Origin: CALMEH01 sp964548225
GTDB lineage: Bacteria; Acidobacteriota; Blastocatellia; Pyrinomonadales; Pyrinomonadaceae
Assembly (NCBI GenBank): GCA_964548225.1
Contig: CAZJQP010000036.1
Span: forward strand, 1-42,437
DNA: 42,437 bases
Direction: 5' to 3'
Shown: one piece after another, positions 33,883 to 41,023 of the stretch
Layout: each line of letters opens with the position of its first letter
How positions within the stretch are numbered: the first letter of the stretch is position 1
Made by a program: the position numbers and the translations under genes
Notes under the pieces: generated by a model
The model's database searches: none
Told to the model about the DNA's origin: nothing
The model's input: only the letters and a program-made list of their open reading frames with translations

Positions 33883-35459
33883 TAAACTTGTTGTGATTGA
33901 CGGCTTTGTGGTTTTAAATCATCAACCAATTTCTTAAATTTATCTTCAAACCCTTGCTCATTGCGGTTTGTGTGTCCGCCTAAAACGATTTCAATATTTC
34001 CGTCATCGCGTTTTTCAATCAACGCCCAAACGCGCCGATGCGAAATGAAAAACACAAAACACAAAGCCCCCAAAAGCCCGAAACCACCGATATACCACGC
34101 AATAAATCCGGCATTGAACGGATCGTATTTTATCGAAAGAACGTGAGCCATCGGTGATTTTTCAAAATCTGCCAACTTCCATTTGTAACCGGCTTTCGGT
34201 GCGCTGACAGGCGCGTTTTCGGGCATATTTCCACCGAATGCAAACACGCGGACAGTTTCGCTGTTCGGTGGCGTTACATTCAAAACGACTGCCGGATTAT
34301 TGTAATCGGATGAGCGCGTGTCAGGCTGACCATTGACGAACGCGAAATCGGGGAAAAACGCTTCGTATTCGATTTTCGTGCCGTTAGGCAAAATCTGTGA
34401 ACCGTTTCGCGCCAAGTCTAATTTAATCGAATCGCCGCCCGCTTCGGGTTTTAATTCGAGCGTCATATTTCGCGCACTTCCCATCGTAATTGCGCTGGCT
34501 TGAAAAAATCTGTAACCACGATAACTGTATGGTTTATTTAAACTTACGTCAGCAATTGTTTCTCCATATTCAGGATCGTTTATTTTGATTTGTGTGCGCC
34601 AATCAACTGTGTTTCCAATACTGATATTTCCTTTCGGATCAATCAACTGCTGTTCGATGTCAGTGCAGGTAATTGTAAAAGGCAGAGCGACGTTATAGCG
34701 TTCTTGTTTATCGAGATTAATTTCAATTAACTGAATTTCGTTTGTTGTTTGCCCGGGCATAAACCGCACGTCAGCATCAAAACCCGTTGTCAACGCGACA
34801 AAATGACCGAGAAACAAAATCAGCAATGCAACGTGAACTACATACGCGCCAAGCCGATTAATTCTGCCGCTTTCTCCGAAAACGAAAAGATTGGTTTTAT
34901 TTTCGATTTTGTTGTAATCTTTGTCTCCTTTTTCGTCTGTCCCATAGGAAATAGAAGATTTTTCCGAAGTTTGAGTTTTCAGATTATTTGAAAGGAAAAC
35001 TTGCTCAATTTTTTCGGCAATTTCCTTTTCATTTGCGGAATCGGTTTGAATGACGATGTTTTGATTTTGCTTCAAAAGCCAACTGCGTGTTGCCCAAAGT
35101 TTCGGTTTTGAAATGTATTCCCAAGCTGATGGAAATCTATCAATTGAAGCCAAAACGATATTGAGGGAAAGCGTCAAAATCAATAATTTAAAATACCAAC
35201 TGTGATAAACGTCAAAAAGACCGAGCCAACCGAAAACGGTTTTTTCCGCCGGAGTCAGCGATAAATAAAACGTTTCAAAACCATTGACGTTTTGCTGAAC
35301 AATCAGCATTCCCAAAAACGATAGCAACCCCAACGCAATCAGCAAAGCCACACCGAAACGCACCGAACTCAGAAAATCCAAAATTCGATTGCCAATCGGC
35401 ACAGACGGTTTTGTCGTCGCTTTTGCTTTTTTTTCTAATGTTTCTTCGGCTACTGACAT
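33882..35459 (-). CDS. resB: Cytochrome c biogenesis protein ResB/Ccs1
   Basis: This is the partner of CcsA in System II cytochrome c maturation. It has the family architecture: three membrane helices near the N-terminus (about residues 33-52, 88-108, 205-225), a large outward domain (about 230-440) and a final helix (AGFIAWYIGGFGLLGALCFVFF). The conserved opening FLSSVRFGVALLIALGLLSFLGMLIVQ is split here as FLSSVRFGVALLIALG and LLSFLGMLIVQ. The conserved YRGYRFFQAS and the haem-related motif YDPFNAGFIAWY are intact. At 525 aa it is complete. It is divergent from ctaB, across 223 bp. Confidence 0.94.
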   Translation of the reverse strand: MSVAEETLEKKAKATTKPSVPIGNRILDFLSSVRFGVALLIALGLLSFLGMLIVQQNVNGFETFYLSLTPAEKTVFGWLGLFDVYHSWYFKLLILTLSLNIVLASIDRFPSAWEYISKPKLWATRSWLLKQNQNIVIQTDSANEKEIAEKIEQVFLSNNLKTQTSEKSSISYGTDEKGDKDYNKIENKTNLFVFGESGRINRLGAYVVHVALLILFLGHFVALTTGFDADVRFMPGQTTNEIQLIEINLDKQERYNVALPFTITCTDIEQQLIDPKGNISIGNTVDWRTQIKINDPEYGETIADVSLNKPYSYRGYRFFQASAITMGSARNMTLELKPEAGGDSIKLDLARNGSQILPNGTKIEYEAFFPDFAFVNGQPDTRSSDYNNPAVVLNVTPPNSETVRVFAFGGNMPENAPVSAPKAGYKWKLADFEKSPMAHVLSIKYDPFNAGFIAWYIGGFGLLGALCFVFFISHRRVWALIEKRDDGNIEIVLGGHTNRNEQGFEDKFKKLVDDLKPQSRQSQQV

Positions 35460-35682
35460 CTTTCTACAACTAATTGGACGTTCACCGCAAAGGAAAAGTT
35501 ACAAACGCAAAGCGCAAAATACGATGAAATAAAATCATAACTTAGCGAAATTTATTTGTCATCTGCAAAAAAATTAGTTTGGCTTTTGAAAAAAATCAGT
35601 TACGTTCAAGAGTTTGCCATTTGGAAATTCGCAAAATGAAAGTTATTCTTTTACATTAGATTCTTATCATTTCGCAATTTTA

Positions 35683-36585
35683 ATGGAAATAGCAACGGCA
35701 GAAATTCAAGAAACAAAAATAATCGGCGCACGCGAAAAGCTCGCGGCATATTTTGAACTGACCAAACCACGCATCGCGTTTATGTTGGTTTTAACTTCAG
35801 CCGCAGGATTTTTTCTCGGTGCGGTTGAGAATTTTAATTTGCCTCTTTTTGTAAATTCGATGTTCGGCATTACGCTACTTGCCTTTGGTGTGGCGGCTTT
35901 GAATCAGGTTTGGGAACGCAAAACCGATGCTCTGATGGAAAGGACGGCGAAACGTCCGCTTCCGACGAACAAGGTTTCGGTTGCTGAAGCATTGATTTTC
36001 GGTGTTTTATTGTGTGTTACAGCTGAAATTTATCTCGCGGTTTTGGTAAATGTTTTGACGGCAATTCTCGGTTTAGTCGTGATTGTCGGCTACGTTTTGT
36101 TTTACACGCCGCTCAAAACCAGAACTTCGATGTCCACAGCAATCGGCGCACTGCCGGGCGCGATGCCGCCGCTTATGGGCTACACTTCGTCGGCAAACGA
36201 AATCACAATGACGGCTTGGGTTTTGTTTGCGATTTTGTTTGTCTGGCAATTTCCACATTTTCTGGCAATCGCCTGGATGTATCGTGAACAATACGCAAAG
36301 GCGAAAATTTTGATGCTTCCGGTTATCGAACCCGAAGGCAAAATCACGGCGAAACAAATCGTTATTTTTACGATTTTGTTGATTCCGATTAGCCTTGCGC
36401 CATTTTTTCTCGGTTTTGCGGGAATCGTTTATTTAATTGGTGCAAGCCTTTTGGGAATTTGGTTTTTAGCGGCAAGCATTGAGGCGGCGCGGGCGAAAAC
36501 AACTGAAAAAGCGCGGAAACTTCTGCTTGTTTCAGTGCTTTATTTACCCGTTATTTTCGCGCTTTTGGTTTTTAATCATAAATAG
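35683..36585 (+). CDS. ctaB: Protohaem IX farnesyltransferase (haem O synthase)
   Basis: It transfers a farnesyl group to haem B to make haem O for haem-copper oxidases. It is a UbiA-family membrane enzyme with about nine helices. The start of the family (AYFELTKPRIAFMLVLTSAAG) is clear from FELTKPRIAFMLVL. The prenyl-diphosphate motif reads NQVWERKTDALMERTAKRPL; the usual first Asp is Glu here, while the second Asp, MERT and RPL are kept. I chose ATG 35683, giving 300 residues; a TTG at 35614 would add a doubtful leader. ctaE and the DUF420 gene follow on the same strand. Confidence 0.94.
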   Translation: MEIATAEIQETKIIGAREKLAAYFELTKPRIAFMLVLTSAAGFFLGAVENFNLPLFVNSMFGITLLAFGVAALNQVWERKTDALMERTAKRPLPTNKVSVAEALIFGVLLCVTAEIYLAVLVNVLTAILGLVVIVGYVLFYTPLKTRTSMSTAIGALPGAMPPLMGYTSSANEITMTAWVLFAILFVWQFPHFLAIAWMYREQYAKAKILMLPVIEPEGKITAKQIVIFTILLIPISLAPFFLGFAGIVYLIGASLLGIWFLAASIEAARAKTTEKARKLLLVSVLYLPVIFALLVFNHK

Positions 36586-36614
36586 ACAACTGAAAAATTT
36601 ACTTATTATTCACG

Positions 36615-36658
36615 GATAAACACAGATATTAAATTAGTTGAAATCATCTGTGTTCATC
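36615..36658. repeat. Hairpin repeat between ctaB and ctaE
   Basis: GATAAACACAGAT (36615-36627) pairs with ATCTGTGTTCATC (36646-36658) with one mismatch around an 18-nt loop. It lacks a T tail, so it may be a processing or dispersed repeat element rather than a terminator. Confidence 0.6.
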
Positions 36659-36693
36659 TTTTGACAAAGATTTCTTTTGAATTTCATTCGGTT

Positions 36694-37419
36694 ATGGAAG
36701 TCGGCACAATCAAAACAATCTCTGAGGAAAAACTCAATCGAAAACTAAAATCCGGCTTGAGCGGTTCGTTTGGATCGAATAGCGGCGGAAACAATGGCGG
36801 CGGCGGCGGAAATAATGGTGGCGGCGATTCGCGGAAAAACGATTTTGAGCAAGACGTGCCGCAGTCGGGTGATAAATTGCGAATTTCGATGTGGTTTATT
36901 TTGCTCGTTGTCTTGATGACTTTCGGCGGACTATTCGCCGCTTACATCGTGCTTGCAACCAATAAAGTTTTAGAATGGCGACCTTTCAATTTACCGTTTC
37001 AGATTTGGATTAGCACCGCGATTATCTTAGCTAGCAGTTTGAGTTATAAAATCTCACAAAAGCATTTTTTTAAGGAAAATCAGTTACAAGCCAAAAAATG
37101 GTTGCTCATAACAACGGTTTTGGGCGGTTTGTTTATCGCTTCGCAAATCTTGGCTTGGTTTGCGCTTGTCAGCAGCGGAATCAGCGTGCAGGGAAACCCA
37201 TACGCCGGATTTTTTTATATTTTAACGGGCGTTCACGCCGCTCACGTCATTGGCGGAATTTGTGCGCTCGGTTATATCGTTTTACGAACCTGGCGCGAAA
37301 CCGAATCGGACAAAGAACTTGCACAAAGAAAAAATGTTTCGAAAATCGTCGGTTGGTATTGGCATTTTATGGATGCGTTGTGGTTAGTTTTGGTAATTTT
37401 GTTAGGTTTTTGGAAATAA
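36694..37419 (+). CDS. ctaE: Cytochrome c/quinol oxidase subunit III
   Basis: This membrane subunit of a haem-copper oxidase has 241 residues and about five hydrophobic helices. The C-terminal part gives the family away: FYILTGVHAAHVIGGI, then VGWYWHFMDALWLVLVILL. The N-terminus carries an unusual glycine- and asparagine-rich linker (SGGNNGGGGGNNGGG, residues about 28-45) before the first helix, as seen in some acidobacterial and Bacteroidota subunits. I chose ATG 36694 over a TTG at 36661. Subunits I and II (ctaD, ctaC) are not in the window. Confidence 0.92.
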   Translation: MEVGTIKTISEEKLNRKLKSGLSGSFGSNSGGNNGGGGGNNGGGDSRKNDFEQDVPQSGDKLRISMWFILLVVLMTFGGLFAAYIVLATNKVLEWRPFNLPFQIWISTAIILASSLSYKISQKHFFKENQLQAKKWLLITTVLGGLFIASQILAWFALVSSGISVQGNPYAGFFYILTGVHAAHVIGGICALGYIVLRTWRETESDKELAQRKNVSKIVGWYWHFMDALWLVLVILLGFWK

Positions 37420-37425
37420 ATGTAG

Positions 37426-37466
37426 AACAAACTGTTAGTTTGTTCAAACAGGCTAACAACCTGTTT
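37426..37466. repeat. Two small back-to-back hairpins between ctaE and the DUF420 gene
   Basis: AACAAACT-AGTTTGTT (37426-37444) and AAACAGG-CCTGTTT (37446-37466) form two adjacent stems that end 4 bp before the next ATG. It resembles a short dispersed palindromic element and would place structured RNA over the ribosome site. Confidence 0.65.
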
Positions 37467-37470
37467 TACG

Positions 37471-37989
37471 ATGGAAGAAAAACGCTCTAAAGTTTTAATA
37501 AATACGATTTCGATTATCATTCCGCTCGTTGTTGCGGGTTTATTGGCGATTCCCGAAAAGTTCGATTTCGGGAGTTGGACAAAAAGTTTAACGCACGTCA
37601 TTGGCGGAATAAATTCGTTGACAACGGTTGCGCTCATTCTCGGCTTAATCTTCATAAAACAGAGAAAAATTGAAGCGCATCGCCTAATGATGACAATTTC
37701 CTTTGCACTCGGAAGTGTGTTTTTGGTTTGTTATGTTCTGTATCATTTGACCAATCCGGCAAATAAATTTGCCGGCGTAGGTTTTATACGTTACGTTTAT
37801 TTTTTCACGCTGATAACGCACATCGGGCTTTCGTTTTTTGTGTTGCCTTTGGTTCTTCGCGCAATGTTTTACGCAGTTACAAAACAATTTGAACAGCATC
37901 GCAAAATTGTTCGCTTTGCATATCCGATTTGGCTTTATGTTTCGATTACCGGTGTGATGGTTTATCTTTTTGTTTATCAACTGTATTAG
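37471..37989 (+). CDS. DUF420 membrane protein (CtaM/YozB-like oxidase assembly factor)
   Basis: This 172-residue protein has four to five membrane helices and the DUF420 pattern: a short basic head, then KSLTHVIGGINSLTTVALILG, RKIEAHRLMMTISFALG, LVCYVLYHL, THIGLSFFVLPLVLRA and EQHRKIVRFAYPIWLYVSITGV. The conserved histidines fall in the helices. In Staphylococcus the relative CtaM is needed for a working haem A oxidase, and DUF420 genes usually sit in oxidase operons, as here after ctaB and ctaE. It is the last gene before the riboswitch region. Confidence 0.9.
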   Translation: MEEKRSKVLINTISIIIPLVVAGLLAIPEKFDFGSWTKSLTHVIGGINSLTTVALILGLIFIKQRKIEAHRLMMTISFALGSVFLVCYVLYHLTNPANKFAGVGFIRYVYFFTLITHIGLSFFVLPLVLRAMFYAVTKQFEQHRKIVRFAYPIWLYVSITGVMVYLFVYQLY

Positions 37990-38076
37990 TCAAAATAGAA
38001 TGTTGCAGCGACCTTTTCAGCAACTCTGTTCGAGTAATTTTGACAAAACTTTTTCCGCGAAATGTAAAATTTTTCC

Positions 38077-38106
38077 TTGCCAACCTTTTATTTCGGGTGC
38101 TATACT
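38077..38106 (+). promoter_or_regulatory. Extended -10 promoter before the c-di-AMP riboswitch
   Basis: TTGCCA (38077-38082), an 18-bp spacer, then TATACT (38101-38106) preceded by TGC, an extended -10. Transcription would begin near 38113, about 11 bp before the riboswitch aptamer. It is the best sigma-70-like promoter I can see in the window. Confidence 0.75.
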
Positions 38107-38123
38107 TCCTATTGTTGAAAAGT

Positions 38124-38275
38124 TAATCACCGAAGTCATTTTCAAGTAGATTATGGCGCGGGGGAACCAAAGTTTTGAGAGAAATCTCAATAACAGGGGC
38201 GAAGCATCAACGCTGAAAGTGATGCAGGGATATTCTTTCGTTCCTAGCCCGTCAGCTAACCTCGTAGGTGTGGCA
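38124..38275 (+). ncRNA. Cyclic di-AMP riboswitch (ydaO/yuaA class)
   Basis: The conserved blocks of the ydaO/yuaA aptamer are all present in order. CACCGAAG (38128-38135) closes P1 with GGTG (38267-38270). Then come GGGGGAACCA (38160-38169), a GNRA-capped stem TTGAGA-GAAA-TCTCAA (38175-38190), and GGGGCGAAGC (38196-38205). A stem GCATCA/TGATGC follows (38204-38209 with 38220-38225), then AGGGA/TTCCT, and the hallmark CCCGTCAGCTAACCTCG (38248-38264). The class usually turns genes off when c-di-AMP is high, by favouring a terminator, and controls potassium/osmolyte transport or wall hydrolases. Here a terminator follows at 38307-38345, but no recognisable gene comes after it on this strand. 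Identity rests on remembered consensus, not a covariance search, but the match is extensive. Confidence 0.93.
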
Positions 38276-38306
38276 AAGAAGTCACGATAAGTTAAAGCCT
38301 TTACCG

Positions 38307-38345
38307 GCGCGATTTTTGTGTGTGCTTCGCGCTTTTTCTTTTTGA
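38307..38345 (+). terminator. Expression-platform terminator of the riboswitch
   Basis: GCGCGA (38307-38312) pairs with TCGCGC (38327-38332) and is followed by TTTTTCTTTTT. It stands about 32 nt after the aptamer, the usual place for the ligand-controlled terminator. Confidence 0.75.
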
Positions 38346-38379
38346 CATTTCAAACCGAACATCCGGTCTTCTTAAAGAA

Positions 38380-38411
38380 AAAAAGTTCCGCTCAAATGGG
38401 CGGAACTTTTT
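38380..38411. terminator. Second, bidirectional terminator after the riboswitch
   Basis: AAAAGTTCCGC (38381-38391) pairs with GCGGAACTTTT (38400-38410), plus one outer A-T pair, around an 8-nt loop. It works on both strands. Only 34 bp separate it from the riboswitch terminator, too little for a gene. Confidence 0.9.
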
Positions 38412-38464
38412 AGTTTTAAATAAATTCTCCACTTTTTGTCTTAAAATCATACATTTTTAATGTA

Positions 38465-38755
38465 TTTTGCCTTCCTGAAACTTTATCAGGACTTCCTGAA
38501 TATTCGTCAGGAGTTCCTTACAAACCGTCAGGAAGTCCTGATAAAGTTTCAGGAAGTCCTGACAAAGTTTCAGGACTTCCTTACAAACATTCAGGAAGTC
38601 CTGACGAAGTTTCAGGAAGTCCTGATGAACCGCAAGGAAGTCCTGACGAACATTCAGGAAGTCCTTACAAACCGCCAGAACTTCCTGACGAAGTTTCAGG
38701 ACTTCCTGACGAAGTTTCGGGGGTTCCTGACGAAGTTTCAGGAAGCCAAAAACCT
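38465..38755. repeat. Tandem array of 21-bp interrupted palindromes (about 13 units)
   Basis: From 38486 to 38737 there are twelve consecutive units of exactly 21 bp, with a diverged unit before and one after. Each has a 14-bp dyad TCAGGA-NN-TCCTGA, whose centre is AG in some units and CT in others, and a 7-bp linker of a few types (CGAAGTT, CAAAGTT, ACAAACCG-like). Because 21 is a multiple of three, reading frames stay open. A frame translates as heptads like FQEVLTK on the plus strand, and another as LRQDFLN on the minus strand. Neither frame has a convincing start and ribosome site. The plus frame runs on into antisense of the M1 gene. I therefore annotate it as a DNA repeat, with coding as an alternative. 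Confidence 0.93.
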
Positions 38756-38780
38756 GAATTTGCTCCAAAAGTGCGTTATA

Positions 38781-40451
38781 TTAAGGTTTGACCACCAAAA
38801 GCGGTATTTTCGAGTTTTTATCAATCAAGATTTTTTGCGGTTTATTGCTAACTTTAATCGTAAAAGTTTGTTCACGCTTATCCATCTTAATTTTTTCCGT
38901 GTAAGTTTTCGTTGGCGTTTGAATTTCCACTTCCAAAGGCAAGATAAACACATCTTTTACGAGCGCGTCGGATTCCTGCGTTTGCTTTAGCTTCAACGTC
39001 AGGACTTTTTTCTTCGCGTCGTAGGTTTGCGCGACTTCGACACGCGGATTTCCGCCGCCATAAACCCATTGGGCGAAGAACCAATCGAGTTTTTGACCTG
39101 ATGCTTCTTCCATTGCGCGTTGCAAATCGGGCGTTTCGACGTTTTCAAACTTATGGCGGTTAAGATAAATGTTTATTGCTTTCCAAAATGCTTTGTCGCC
39201 GATTTGTTCGCGCAGGGTGTGAATGACCACGCCGCCTTTTTGATAAGTTGTAGTGTCGAAAATAGAGTCATCGGGACGTGCTAATTGATTATAAAGACCG
39301 TGGCGCAGACGTTTTGGTTTATTTTCGGCAAAATGTTCCTCGACGTTATTTCGTATTTTCTCGATATATTGTTCGCGCCCATACATTTTTTCTCGGTAAG
39401 CGGCTTCCATAAATGTCGCAAAGCCTTCGTTTAACCAAAGTTCCGCCCAATTACGACAAGTTACGAGGTTTCCGAACCACGAATGGGCGAGTTCGTGAGC
39501 CACAATATCTTCGACAAGAGGTTTTCCCAAGTCAAACTCGGCGAAAAACACTTCTTTATCAGAGAGCGTCGTCGCCGTAATGTTTTCCATCGCCGCAAAA
39601 TCATCGTAATTTGCGACAATAGTTTGGTCGTATTTATTAAAAGGATAATCAACCTTGGTTAAGTCTTCAAAAATCCGAAACATATCCTTTGTTTTGCCGT
39701 AAGCAAGTTCCGCAAACTTTTCCCGATCAGGGTAAAGGTAAATTCCGAGAGGGATATTTTTGTATTTATCTTCTATTTTTTTATATTTACCGACGACAAA
39801 CGACACCAGATAGACTGAATGGCGCACGGGCATTCTGTAATGAAAGGTTTTAGTTCCGTCAGCGTTGTCAAGAGTTTCTAAAAGTTCGCCGTTACCGATT
39901 GCGGTTTCGTCTTTATCTACTGTAATGAATTGTTCAGTCGTTGCTTTATCGTCAGGAAAGTCGTAGGAGGGAAACCAATGATGTGCGTATTCCGGTTCGC
40001 CTTGTGTCCAGATTTGCGCGGCTCTGGTTATTTCTTCGTCACTTCTTTCAGCGGGGACAAAATATATTCCGCGACGCGGGCGGGTAGTATATTTGAAACG
40101 CAGAGCAATTAAATCTGTCGCTGAATATGCTCGGTCGAGGGTTATCCTAATCTTTTTGCCGACAATTTGATATTTTAAGTCTGCGCCGGTTGTTTCAAGT
40201 TTCACGGAATCATAGACCATATCTTCCGAATCGAGTTCGACTTGCGAAAAGTTATCGGCAAGCGGTTTTAGTTGAACGGAAGTGTCGCCGAAAACCTTTT
40301 TCGCACTGCGGTCAAAGCTCAAACGGATGATGTAATGCTGAACGTCGTAAGTTCGGACACGATTAAAGTTCGGAACATTGTTCTGAGCGTTTAGCGAAGA
40401 AATAAAAAGAAGCGTAGAAATAGCGAGAAACACAAAATATTTAAGTTTCAT
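38781..40451 (-). CDS. M1 family metallo-aminopeptidase, secreted
   Basis: This zinc aminopeptidase of the gluzincin type removes N-terminal residues from peptides. A signal peptide (MKLKYFVFLAISTLLF ... LNAQ) fixes the start at 40451; an upstream in-frame extension to 40550 has no support. The zinc site HELAHSWFGN with the third ligand Glu in LWLNEGFATFMEAA is intact. The exopeptidase motif, usually GxMEN, reads AAMEN. The substrate-side Tyr lies in TYQKGGVVIHTLREQ. Residues 25-210 form the beta-rich N-terminal domain. The short C-terminal beta domain, without the long helical solenoid, gives a compact 556-residue enzyme. The 21-bp array starts 26 bp past its stop. Confidence 0.93.
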   Translation of the reverse strand: MKLKYFVFLAISTLLFISSLNAQNNVPNFNRVRTYDVQHYIIRLSFDRSAKKVFGDTSVQLKPLADNFSQVELDSEDMVYDSVKLETTGADLKYQIVGKKIRITLDRAYSATDLIALRFKYTTRPRRGIYFVPAERSDEEITRAAQIWTQGEPEYAHHWFPSYDFPDDKATTEQFITVDKDETAIGNGELLETLDNADGTKTFHYRMPVRHSVYLVSFVVGKYKKIEDKYKNIPLGIYLYPDREKFAELAYGKTKDMFRIFEDLTKVDYPFNKYDQTIVANYDDFAAMENITATTLSDKEVFFAEFDLGKPLVEDIVAHELAHSWFGNLVTCRNWAELWLNEGFATFMEAAYREKMYGREQYIEKIRNNVEEHFAENKPKRLRHGLYNQLARPDDSIFDTTTYQKGGVVIHTLREQIGDKAFWKAINIYLNRHKFENVETPDLQRAMEEASGQKLDWFFAQWVYGGGNPRVEVAQTYDAKKKVLTLKLKQTQESDALVKDVFILPLEVEIQTPTKTYTEKIKMDKREQTFTIKVSNKPQKILIDKNSKIPLLVVKP

Positions 40452-40697
40452 ATCAAAAATATAATTAAAATGCGCGAAAAAATCCATCAATTGCCGACGG
40501 GAATAATAAAAAACCGTTCGCCAAATTAAAAAAACGGCATTTTGATTCAATCCGATGACTAACCAATGATTGCCGTTGTATTTTTATTTGTTGCGGTCAA
40601 CGAAAACATTGCTGAATTGAACTTTACAGCGCAATAAAGTTTGTCGGAAATGACTGTTTAATGGCGGAAAATGACCATTTATTAAAAATTAGGTGTC

Positions 40698-40731
40698 AAC
40701 TCGCTTGAGTTTTGAGAAACTCAAGCGAGTT
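40698..40731. terminator. Perfect 15-bp stem with TGAG loop
   Basis: AACTCGCTTGAGTTT (40698-40712) pairs with its complement at 40717-40731 around a 4-nt loop. The tail TTTGCCTTTT follows on the plus strand and CACCTAATTTTTAAT on the minus strand. It may terminate transcription or stabilise an RNA. Confidence 0.6.
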
Positions 40732-40770
40732 TGCCTTTTAAACTCGACCTTTAAGTTACATAAAGGGAAG

Positions 40771-40799
40771 GGAACTGTTGGGAAGCAGTTCCTTTTTTT
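40771..40799 (+). terminator. Plus-strand rho-independent terminator without a plus-strand gene
   Basis: GGAACTG (40771-40777) pairs with CAGTTCC (40786-40792) around an 8-nt loop and is followed by seven T. This is intrinsic-terminator form, yet the nearest plus-strand gene ends at 37989. Confidence 0.8.
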
Positions 40800-40807
40800 C
40801 CAAAAAA

Positions 40808-40931
40808 GGCAGAAACACGACCGTTAGGAAGTGTGTCAAGTCTATAATTAACACACTCCTTAACAGTTGTGTTTCTGCCGGTGATTAAATTGACACACTC
40901 CTTAACAGTTGTGTTTCTGCCGATGATTAAA
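40808..40931. repeat. 39-bp direct duplication (42-bp period) with an inverted third copy
   Basis: Two copies (40851-40889 and 40893-40931) of a 39-bp sequence beginning ACACACTCCTTAACAG and ending TGATTAAA differ at one base only. A third, more diverged copy is inverted at 40808-40839 and could fold with either direct copy into a stem of about 28 bp. The near identity means a recent event. Confidence 0.88.
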
Positions 40932-40938
40932 AAATAAC

Positions 40939-40979
40939 GCCCAAAACCTTCGGAAAGACTTTGGGCTATATTTTTTTTA
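40939..40979. terminator. Hairpin with T-runs downstream of the small secreted-protein gene
   Basis: GCCCAAA (40939-40945) pairs with TTTGGGC (40960-40966), and T8 follows on the plus strand. On the minus strand the hairpin is followed by GTTATTTTTT, and it lies 58 bp past the stop of the 41024-41209 gene, so it probably ends that transcript. Confidence 0.75.
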
Positions 40980-41023
40980 TTTGGGAAGACCTTTAAGACA
41001 AGTTACATAAGATTCCGCCTCAA

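Larger units (their letters stand above)
40452..41023. other. Gene-free, hairpin- and repeat-rich intergenic region
   Basis: No reading frame is credible in these 572 bp. The part next to the M1 gene (40452-40690) should hold its promoter. The rest holds a 15-bp-stem hairpin, a plus-strand terminator, two direct 39-bp copies and one inverted copy of another repeat, and a final hairpin before the small secreted-protein gene. Plus-strand terminators without a plus-strand gene suggest an unannotated small RNA, but no clear promoter was found. Confidence 0.55.

Noticed and set aside
38465..38755. CRISPR array
   Set aside because: A 21-bp period with 14-bp dyads leaves only 7-bp linkers that themselves recur; there are no unique spacers of about 30 bp and no cas genes.
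38457..38990. Heptad-repeat proteins read on both strands across the first 21-bp array (about 103 and 176 residues)
   Set aside because: A 21-bp period keeps frames open automatically. The minus frame begins at a TTG, the plus frame at an ATG without ribosome site, and the plus frame runs into antisense of the M1 gene. Kept as an alternative only.
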